Source of the DNA: Syntrophomonadaceae bacterium
Lineage (GTDB): Bacteria; Bacillota; Dethiobacteria; DTU022
Direction: 5' to 3'
NCBI GenBank assembly: GCA_003553895.1
Contig: PWFM01000168.1
Span: forward strand, 1-29,765
DNA: 29,765 nucleotides
In this document: in pieces, positions 23,739 through 29,765 of the stretch
Numbering within the stretch: the stretch's first letter is position 1
How the letters are laid out: every line of letters starts with the position of its first letter
Translations under genes and position numbers: made by a program
The notes under the pieces: model-generated
What the model was told of the DNA's origin: nothing
Databases searched by the model: none
What the model saw: the letters and a program-made list of their open reading frames with translations, nothing else

Positions 23739-25045
23739 TGCCAGAAAACCTGAGGTTAATTGAAAACAGGGAGCTGCATGAAACGTTACACCATTACCGG
23801 TTCGATCCGGGCCTGGATCTATATGTCCTGCCCCGCCCCGGCTACCAGAAAAAATATGCTGTATTTTCCACCCGTTTTGGCTCTATCGACAACCGCTTCC
23901 GGGTTGATCCAGACCCCACGGTAACTGAACTGCCTGACGGGGTGGCCCATTTCCTGGAGCACAAGCTTTTTGAAGACGAACGGGGCAATGTTTTTGACCG
24001 CTTTGCCGCCCTGGGCGCATCGCCAAATGCCTACACTTCTTTCAGTCAGACTTCTTATCTTTTTTCCTGCACTGCCAATTTTGAACAAAGCCTGGATCAC
24101 CTGCTCAATTTTGTCCAGGAGCCCTACTTTACGGAGCAGACAGTCCAGAAAGAACAGGGCATTATTGGCCAGGAAATCAAAATGTACGAAGATCATCCCC
24201 ACTGGCGGGTATTTTTTAACCTGCTGGCCGGCCTCTACCAAAAGCACCCGGCCCGCAATGACATTGCCGGAACAGTGGAAAGCATATCCAAAATTACCCC
24301 GGAATTGCTGTACCGCTGTTACAATACTTTTTATCATCCCAGCAACATGGCCGTTTTCGTGATCGGCGATCTTGATCCGGAACAGGTGGGGCGGCAGGTT
24401 GAGGCCAACCTTTCCGGGCGGGGTTACGGTTCCATGGGCAAAATAGTGCGTCTCTTCCCCGAAGAACCGGCTGAAATCAACCGCCAAAAAACCGTCCAGG
24501 AACTGGTGGTCTCCGAACCGATCATCTTTATCGGTTTTAAAGACAACGGGGTGACTAAACTGGACAGCAGCAGCCTGATGCGCCGGGAACTGTTGATGGA
24601 ACTGGTCCTCGATATCCTTTTTGGTTCAAGCGAGAAGCTGTATAACGATCTCTACCGGGAAAACCTGATCGATGAAAACTTTGGGGCCGAATTTGCTGCC
24701 GATAATAATTACGCTTATGCCATGATTGGCGGTGAAACCAGGGACCCCGATCAACTTTACCAGCGGGTCCTGGAAGCTGTGCGGGAATTTAAAAAAGAAG
24801 GCATTTCCGATGAGCAGTTCGAAAGACACCGCCGCAAAATCCTGGGCGGTTATATCAGGCGCTTCAACTCCCTTGAATTTATCGCCAACAATTACCTGGC
24901 CTACCGGTTCAGGGGCAATGAAATGTTCGACCTTCCATCCCTCCTGCAGGATGTTAAAAAAGAAGAGGCCGTAAGGGTAGCCGAAGAGAATCTTGACCCC
25001 TCTTATCATGCTTTATCCCTGGTCATGCCGCCACAGGAAGATTGA
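23738..25045 (+). CDS. ymfH: M16-family zinc peptidase (YmfH-like)
   Basis: This 435-residue protein keeps the inverted zinc motif HFLEH (residues 71-75) and the third ligand region EQGIIGQEIKMYEDHPHW about 75 residues later. GASPNAYTSFSQTSYLFSC follows the active-site helix as in other M16 peptidases. It is the catalytic partner of the YmfF-like protein, whose stop overlaps its ATG; GGAGGAG lies just before. In B. subtilis the pair has been linked to EF-P 5-aminopentanol modification and motility, though the proteolytic target is not clear to me. It is the last gene before the aminotransferase fusion, which has a promoter of its own. Confidence 0.92.
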   Translation: MPENLRLIENRELHETLHHYRFDPGLDLYVLPRPGYQKKYAVFSTRFGSIDNRFRVDPDPTVTELPDGVAHFLEHKLFEDERGNVFDRFAALGASPNAYTSFSQTSYLFSCTANFEQSLDHLLNFVQEPYFTEQTVQKEQGIIGQEIKMYEDHPHWRVFFNLLAGLYQKHPARNDIAGTVESISKITPELLYRCYNTFYHPSNMAVFVIGDLDPEQVGRQVEANLSGRGYGSMGKIVRLFPEEPAEINRQKTVQELVVSEPIIFIGFKDNGVTKLDSSSLMRRELLMELVLDILFGSSEKLYNDLYRENLIDENFGAEFAADNNYAYAMIGGETRDPDQLYQRVLEAVREFKKEGISDEQFERHRRKILGGYIRRFNSLEFIANNYLAYRFRGNEMFDLPSLLQDVKKEEAVRVAEENLDPSYHALSLVMPPQED

Positions 25046-25085
25046 GCGGGCCTTTGTTGGTTAAAACCTGTGTCGTTCTAACCTC

Positions 25086-25114
25086 TTGATTTTTATCATG
25101 AATGAGGTTAAAAT
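25086..25114 (+). promoter_or_regulatory. Promoter of the aminotransferase/acyl-reductase fusion gene
   Basis: TTGATT (25086-25091), a 17-base spacer and TAAAAT (25109-25114) form a good sigma-A-type promoter. Transcription would start near 25121, directly ahead of the TGTGCACA repeats. Confidence 0.65.
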
Positions 25115-25125
25115 GGCACTATTGA

Positions 25126-25145
25126 TGTGCACATAAATGTGCACA
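25126..25145. promoter_or_regulatory. Tandem TGTGCACA palindromes, candidate operator
   Basis: Two perfect 8-bp palindromes TGTGCACA lie at 25126-25133 and 25138-25145, separated by TAAA, so their centres are 12 bases apart. They sit right after the expected transcription start and before the ribosome site GGAGG. A repressor bound here would block the start of transcription. Confidence 0.55.
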
Positions 25146-25165
25146 ATTTGACTGGAGGCCTGATT

Positions 25166-27784
25166 ATGAATAATTTTACCGGGTATGTTAACCCTCATCT
25201 GGGTGAAATGCTCGAGAATATTAAACTCGATCAAAAATATACGCACGGAGAAGGCTGCTATCTTTTTGATGATGAGGGCAACTGTTACCTGGACTGCATT
25301 GCCGCTTACGGGGCTCTGCCGTTTGGGCATAACCCCGCCCCGATCTGGGAGGCGATTGCCGGCTACCGGGATTCGGGCGAACCAAATTTTGTCCAGCCCT
25401 CGGCCCTCGAAGCCGCCGGCGAACTGGCCCGCCGCCTGGTAGAATTAACCCCGCCAGGCCTTGATTACGTCACATTTGCCAACAGCGGCACCGAGGCTGT
25501 TGAGGCGGCCATTAAACTTTGCCGCTCTGCCTCTGGGCGTCCGGGGATCCTGGCCACCGCCAACAGCTTTCACGGTAAAACTTTCGGGGCCCTTTCCGCT
25601 ACCGGGAACAGCGGCTACCAGGAAGCTTTCCATGCTCCGGCTGAGCATTTCAGGCACATTGAGTTTGGCAACCCTGAAACCCTGGAAAAGGAGTTGAGCG
25701 CCAATCCCGGCTACTACGCCGCTTTTTTTGTAGAAGCGATCCAGGGAGAGGGAGGAATTGTCGAACCTCCCTGCGGCTACCTGGCTAAAGTTAAAGAGAT
25801 TTGCGAGCGTCACCAGGTTTACCTGGTCCTGGATGAAATCCAGACCGGGTTGGGCCGCACCGGGCGCCTTTTTGCCTTTGAAGAAGAAAATATCATCCCC
25901 GACGTCCTGGTTTTGGCCAAGGCCCTCGGCGGAGGGGTCATGCCGATCGGGGCCTGCCTCAGTTCGGCCTCTGTTTATAGCGAAGAATTTGGCATGAAAC
26001 ATTCGTCCACCTTCGCCGGTAATTCCCTGGCCTGCCGGGTTGGACTTAAAGTCCTCGACCTTCTAACCGAAGAAGAGGGCGCTATTATCAATCACGTAGA
26101 TAAAGTGGGAGGGACTTTGAAAGCAGGCCTACTGGAACTCCGCGATAAGTATCCCCGATTGATCAAAGCGGTCCGCGGGCGGGGTTTGATGCTGGGCCTC
26201 GAATTTAACATGGACCGGGACCAGTTTCCGGGCAGCCTGCTCGGGGTGATGGCCGAGCAGGAATTGCTTACTCCCGCCATTTCTTCTTACCTCCTCAACG
26301 TGGAAAAATTGCGGGTGGCTCCAACCCTTAACGGCAATGAAGTGATCCGCATTGAACCTCCGCTGACGATCAGCGAGGAGCAGTGCCGGGAGGCGCTGCA
26401 GAAACTGGAAGCAATGCTTGAAGTATTGAATGAAGGTAATACAGCTCGCTTCCTGGCCTACCTGGTCAGATCCCGGGTGGGAAACGACTTTCCCAGGTTC
26501 GATCCCTACCCGGAAAATAAGGTTGCCCCTACCGGCGATCCTGATGAAGGGCGATTCGCTTTCTTGATCCATGCCCTCGATCTGGAAAGTTACCATCAAT
26601 TTGACAACAGCCTCCTGGCCTTTAGTGAAGAAGAACTGGCGGCATTGACGGGAAGGTTTGGCGATATGGTCGGGCCCTTTGTGGCCGGTAAAACCAAGAT
26701 TCATTCCAGGGCCGGCAAAACTGCTTACGGTGAATTTATTGCCCTGCCCCGGACGACGGATGAATTCCTGGCCATGCCCCGCAAGCAGGCCATGGAAGAA
26801 TTGAAAGCAGCCGTAGCCATGGCCCGGGACCGGGGAGCGCGCATTGTCGGTCTCGGCGCTTTTACAGCCGTGGCTTCGATGGGCGGCCTTTATTTAAAAA
26901 ATGAGGGAGTGCCCATAACCACCGGCAACAGTTATACCGTGGTAGCTGCCGTGGATGCTGTCAATAAGGCCACGGAAAAGTTACAAATGGATCGTTCCCG
27001 GTTAACAGCCGGTATTGTCGGCGCCGCAGGTTCGATCGGCAAGGGCATCTCCCTGCTGTTGTCGGAAACGGTGCCCCGCCTGGTCCTGATCGGCAACCCT
27101 AATAACAAGACTTCCAGTGAACGGTTGCATATGGTTGCCGCCGAGATATACCGTTACCAATCGGCCCTGCTCCGGCAGGGGCGCCCCCTGAAGCCCGGCA
27201 GTATGGGTCACCTGATGGCCGAATGCGAAGGGCTGCCTTCACCTGAAGCGCCTATGGAAGAGTTTGAAGCCTTTGCTGATGGAGAAGGGCGCAGGAAAGG
27301 TCTGATTGAATTTTCCACTGACATCGATGCCGTCCTTTCCCGGGCCGATGTGGTTATCAGCGCTACCAGCGCTACCGGCAAGGTAATCCATGCCGGAAAC
27401 CTTAAGCAAGGCGCCGTGGTTTGCGATATATCCCGCCCGGCCAATGTTAGTGAAGAAGTCGATGAAGCCCGCCCCGATGTCCTGGTTATCGACGGCGGAG
27501 TTATCGAGGTCCCCGGGATGCCCTCTTTTGGCTGGGACTTTGGTTTCGAAGAGGGGCTGGCGTATGCCTGCATGGCGGAAACGATGATGCTGGCCCTTGA
27601 ACAGCGTTACAAGCATTACAGCCTCGGCTCTTCAGGGGTTAATCTGGAAACGATCCTGCAGGCCCGTTACTGGGCGGATGAGCACGGCTTTAAACTGGCC
27701 AATTTCCGCAGTTTTAACCGCCCTCTCAGCGATGAAAAGTGGCAGAAGCTGCTTGAAAAGAGGCAGGAGTTGGCCCTGCGCTGA
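25166..27784 (+). CDS. Class III aminotransferase fused to an acyl-ACP-reductase-like (AAR) module
   Basis: This 872-residue protein has two enzyme parts. Residues ~1-425 are a complete class III PLP aminotransferase: NSGTEAVEAAIKLCR, LVLDEIQTGLGRTG with Asp223, and LAKALGGGVMPIG with the PLP lysine Lys252. Residues ~460-855 look like cyanobacterial fatty acyl-ACP reductase. GARIVGLGAFTAVASMGG and VPITTGNSYTVV are followed by the nucleotide loop GIVGAAGSIGKG (616-627), then VISATSATGKVIHAGNLKQG, VIDGGVIEVPGM and AYACMAETMMLALE, where Cys802 matches the thioester-forming cysteine of that enzyme. Start: ATG 25166 after GGAGG; the GTG at 25127 lies in the palindromes. An acyl thioester could be reduced to an aldehyde and then aminated. 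The acyl chain and amino donor are unknown. The fusion follows YmfFH and has its own promoter. Confidence 0.88.
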   Translation: MNNFTGYVNPHLGEMLENIKLDQKYTHGEGCYLFDDEGNCYLDCIAAYGALPFGHNPAPIWEAIAGYRDSGEPNFVQPSALEAAGELARRLVELTPPGLDYVTFANSGTEAVEAAIKLCRSASGRPGILATANSFHGKTFGALSATGNSGYQEAFHAPAEHFRHIEFGNPETLEKELSANPGYYAAFFVEAIQGEGGIVEPPCGYLAKVKEICERHQVYLVLDEIQTGLGRTGRLFAFEEENIIPDVLVLAKALGGGVMPIGACLSSASVYSEEFGMKHSSTFAGNSLACRVGLKVLDLLTEEEGAIINHVDKVGGTLKAGLLELRDKYPRLIKAVRGRGLMLGLEFNMDRDQFPGSLLGVMAEQELLTPAISSYLLNVEKLRVAPTLNGNEVIRIEPPLTISEEQCREALQKLEAMLEVLNEGNTARFLAYLVRSRVGNDFPRFDPYPENKVAPTGDPDEGRFAFLIHALDLESYHQFDNSLLAFSEEELAALTGRFGDMVGPFVAGKTKIHSRAGKTAYGEFIALPRTTDEFLAMPRKQAMEELKAAVAMARDRGARIVGLGAFTAVASMGGLYLKNEGVPITTGNSYTVVAAVDAVNKATEKLQMDRSRLTAGIVGAAGSIGKGISLLLSETVPRLVLIGNPNNKTSSERLHMVAAEIYRYQSALLRQGRPLKPGSMGHLMAECEGLPSPEAPMEEFEAFADGEGRRKGLIEFSTDIDAVLSRADVVISATSATGKVIHAGNLKQGAVVCDISRPANVSEEVDEARPDVLVIDGGVIEVPGMPSFGWDFGFEEGLAYACMAETMMLALEQRYKHYSLGSSGVNLETILQARYWADEHGFKLANFRSFNRPLSDEKWQKLLEKRQELALR

Positions 27785-27846
27785 AAACTATGATAAAATA
27801 AACGAGTATTTATCTGATTATTAATGATCTGGAGAGGGTGAATGAA

Positions 27847-29319
27847 TTGGCGCAAAAAGCCGGGCAGGAAAACAACAATCAGCAAAAAGAATTTGTCAAA
27901 GCCATTACTCCCAAAGCAGTTGATTATTCACAGTGGTACATCGATGTGATCTTGAAAGCAAAATTAATGGACTATGCCCCGATCAAGGGCTTTATGGCTA
28001 TCAGGCCGGCCGGGTACGCTCTATGGGAAAAAATCAAGGATCAATTTGACCGTCGTTTTAAAGAAACCGGCCATGAGAATGCCTATTTCCCCATGTTTAT
28101 TCCCCAGGAACTTTTAGAAAAAGAAGCAGAGCACGTGGAAGGTTTTGCCCCGGAAGTAGCCTGGGTCACCAAGGGCGGGGACGAGATATTGAGCGAACCG
28201 CTCGTGGTCAGACCGACTTCAGAAGCGATTATCTGTGATTTTTATTCGCGCTGGGTTCAATCCTGGCGGGATCTGCCGGTCTTAATCAACCAGTGGTGCA
28301 ACGTGGTGCGCTGGGAAAAGTCCACCCGTCCCTTTCTGCGCACCTCCGAGTTTTTATGGCAGGAAGGCCATACCTGCCACCGCACTGAAGAAGAGGCCGA
28401 AGAAGAAGCGCTAAAAATGCTCGAAGTATACCGGGAATGCATTGAAACTGAACTGGCTGTTCCCAGTGTGGTGGGGCTCAAAACGGATCGGGAAAAGTTT
28501 GCCGGCGCCCTGCGCACCTATACCGTCGAAGCTTTAATGAGTGACGGCAGAGCCCTGCAGGCCGGTACCTCTCATAACCTGGGCCAGCACTTTGCCCGGG
28601 TTTTCGATATAACCTTCCTCGATCAGGACGATCAGTTAAAGTATGTCTGGCAGACTTCCTGGGGGGTATCGACCAGGCTGATCGGGGCCCTGATAATGGT
28701 CCACGGCGATGATCGCGGCCTTAAGATTCCGCCCCGCATTTCGACTTACCAGGCCGTGATAGTGCCTATTTTAACCAAGAAGGACCGGGAAAAAGTGCTG
28801 CAGGCGGTACGCGGGCTGGCTGATGAGCTGAAAGATGTCATCAGGGTTAAACTTGACGACCGGGAAGAGTACTCGCCCGGCTGGAAATACAACGATTGGG
28901 AAATGCGCGGCGTTCCGGTGCGCATTGAAGTAGGGCCGCGGGATCTTGAACAGGACAAAGTGGTTGTAGTGCGCCGTGACAGCGGCGAAAAATTTGATTT
29001 GAAGAGAGAAGAACTGGCTACCTACCTGCCCCGCCTGATGGAGGACATTCAGAACGATATGCTTAAAAAAGCTTTGGAGTTCAGGGAAGCAAACACCCGC
29101 AGCGGTGCGGATTATGAAGAATTTATGAAAGTTATGGAAACAGAGCGCGGTCTGTACCTGGCTTCCTGGTGCGGTGAGGCAGAGTGCGAGGAAAAAGTCA
29201 AAGATGATACCAAGGCGACCATTCGCTGTATACCTTTTGATAAAAAGATCGAACATGAAACCTGCCTGGTTTGCGAGAAAAAGGCTGAGCACGTTGTCTA
29301 CTTTGCCCGGGCTTATTAA
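27847..29319 (+). CDS. proS: Prolyl-tRNA synthetase, archaeal/eukaryotic type
   Basis: This 490-residue class II synthetase charges tRNA-Pro. It is the shorter archaeal/eukaryotic-like form without the bacterial editing insert. Motif 2 is RWEKSTRPFLRTSEFLWQEG and motif 3 lies in GVSTRLIGALIMVHGDDRGL. An anticodon-binding domain follows, and the C-terminal zinc-binding domain has SWCGEAECEEKV and CLVCEKKAEHVVYFARAY, ending in the Tyr typical of this type. I prefer the TTG at 27847, 8 bases after GGAGAGGG (27831-27838); the GTG at 27838 overlaps that site. No T-box is visible in the 60 bases upstream. A weak TTGGCC-18-TAAAAT (27770-27799) may be a promoter. Confidence 0.95.
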   Translation: MAQKAGQENNNQQKEFVKAITPKAVDYSQWYIDVILKAKLMDYAPIKGFMAIRPAGYALWEKIKDQFDRRFKETGHENAYFPMFIPQELLEKEAEHVEGFAPEVAWVTKGGDEILSEPLVVRPTSEAIICDFYSRWVQSWRDLPVLINQWCNVVRWEKSTRPFLRTSEFLWQEGHTCHRTEEEAEEEALKMLEVYRECIETELAVPSVVGLKTDREKFAGALRTYTVEALMSDGRALQAGTSHNLGQHFARVFDITFLDQDDQLKYVWQTSWGVSTRLIGALIMVHGDDRGLKIPPRISTYQAVIVPILTKKDREKVLQAVRGLADELKDVIRVKLDDREEYSPGWKYNDWEMRGVPVRIEVGPRDLEQDKVVVVRRDSGEKFDLKREELATYLPRLMEDIQNDMLKKALEFREANTRSGADYEEFMKVMETERGLYLASWCGEAECEEKVKDDTKATIRCIPFDKKIEHETCLVCEKKAEHVVYFARAY

Positions 29320-29331
29320 CCCATTAAACCA

Positions 29332-29765
29332 ATGAAGCAAAAAAAACGAGAACTCCGCAAGGAGATCATAAAGTTTAGAGACCGCTTTACCGGGGCAGAA
29401 ATTGCTGAAAAAAGCGCCCGCATTGCCCAAAACCTCTATTCGGTTCAGGCTTACCGGGAGGCAAATACGGTGATGTTCTTTATCTCTTTTGGCAGCGAAG
29501 TTAATACCGGTCCGATGATTAAAGAAACGATGAAAAGGGGCAAGCTGGCGCTTGCCCCTAAAGCTGTCCCTGAAACGAAAGAGCTGATTCCATCGGAAAT
29601 TTTAGACCCGGATCGGGATCTGGTTCCCGGGGCCTACAATATCCCGGAACCGGGCCCGGAAACCCTGCGCCCCCGGGATCCCGAGATCATTGATCTATTA
29701 ATAGTCCCCGGGGTGGGTTTTGATCTCGAAGGAGGCAGGCTGGGCTATGGAGGCGGTTATTACGA
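29332..29765 (+). CDS. 5-formyltetrahydrofolate cyclo-ligase, N-terminal part (runs off the window)
   Basis: The frame is open from ATG 29332 to the end of the window, giving 144 residues. It starts MKQKKRELRKEIIKFRDRF, the Lys/Arg-rich N-terminus of the 5-FTHF cyclo-ligase family, and continues with ANTVMFFISFGSEVNTGPMI and LLIVPGVGFDLEGGRLGYGG followed by GYYD, the ATP/folate signature near the C-terminus. The enzyme converts 5-formyl-THF to 5,10-methenyl-THF with ATP. The ribosome site is poor; the gene starts 12 bases after proS and may be translated by coupling. Only the last ~40-50 residues are missing. It adds to the folate theme of the window. Confidence 0.92.
   Translation, partial: MKQKKRELRKEIIKFRDRFTGAEIAEKSARIAQNLYSVQAYREANTVMFFISFGSEVNTGPMIKETMKRGKLALAPKAVPETKELIPSEILDPDRDLVPGAYNIPEPGPETLRPRDPEIIDLLIVPGVGFDLEGGRLGYGGGYY

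Noticed and set aside
27785..27846. T-box leader ahead of proS
   Set aside because: The space is about 60 bases and lacks the T-box sequence and terminator stem.
1..29765. CRISPR array, insertion sequence, phage or integrase genes
   Set aside because: No regularly spaced direct repeats, transposase or integrase motifs were seen on either strand. The only mobile-like trace is the REP-like hairpin at 6128-6159.

Overview
The window looks like chromosomal DNA of an anaerobic, low-to-mid GC Firmicute of the Clostridia type. The signs are strong Gram-positive ribosome sites, MurT/GatD peptidoglycan amidation, a YmfF/YmfH pair, corrinoid methyltransferases with a RACo-type activator, 2-hydroxyacyl-CoA dehydratase-type subunits, an archaeal-type ProRS and a selenocysteine tRNA. 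The species cannot be named from sequence alone.

Layout. (1) 1-6022, plus strand: a one-carbon operon. It holds the end of a corrinoid protein, two MttB-superfamily methyltransferases that lack pyrrolysine, a hydantoinase/oxoprolinase-like ASKHA protein and a methyl-tetrahydrofolate:corrinoid methyltransferase. It probably moves methyl groups from a quaternary or methylated amine to tetrahydrofolate. (2) 6023-6490: a REP-like hairpin, a terminator, a near-consensus promoter and tRNA-Sec (UCA). (3) 6492-8714: a universal stress protein, a DUF6125-like protein, and an ArsR regulator followed by a HesB/IscA-like selenoprotein (in-frame UGA read as Sec, bSECIS-like hairpin) and a 40-residue desulforedoxin. 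The last two are absent from ordinary ORF calling. (4) 8829-15351, minus strand: two 2-hydroxyacyl-CoA dehydratase-like subunits, aspartate kinase, a MenA-like UbiA prenyltransferase and a sodium:solute symporter. (5) 15613-17447, plus: long-form HisG and a membrane-anchored parvulin foldase. (6) 17449-22078, minus: RACo, a CBS-pair protein, MurT and GatD, preceded on the same strand by tRNA-Arg (CCG). (7) 22449-29765, plus: YmfF/YmfH, a large class III aminotransferase fused to an acyl-ACP-reductase-like module, ProS, and the start of 5-formyl-THF cyclo-ligase.

How the parts fit. RACo (20243-22078) is the expected ATP-dependent reductive activator for the corrinoid protein of the 1-6022 operon. 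The cyclo-ligase at the right end also feeds the folate pool. tRNA-Sec and the UGA-containing HesB-like gene lie about 1.7 kb apart and support each other. The most novel-looking gene is the aminotransferase/acyl-reductase fusion (25166-27784). It keeps the PLP lysine, the NAD(P) loop and the catalytic cysteine of cyanobacterial acyl-ACP reductase, so it could turn an acyl thioester into an amine through an aldehyde. It has its own promoter with two TGTGCACA palindromes just downstream.
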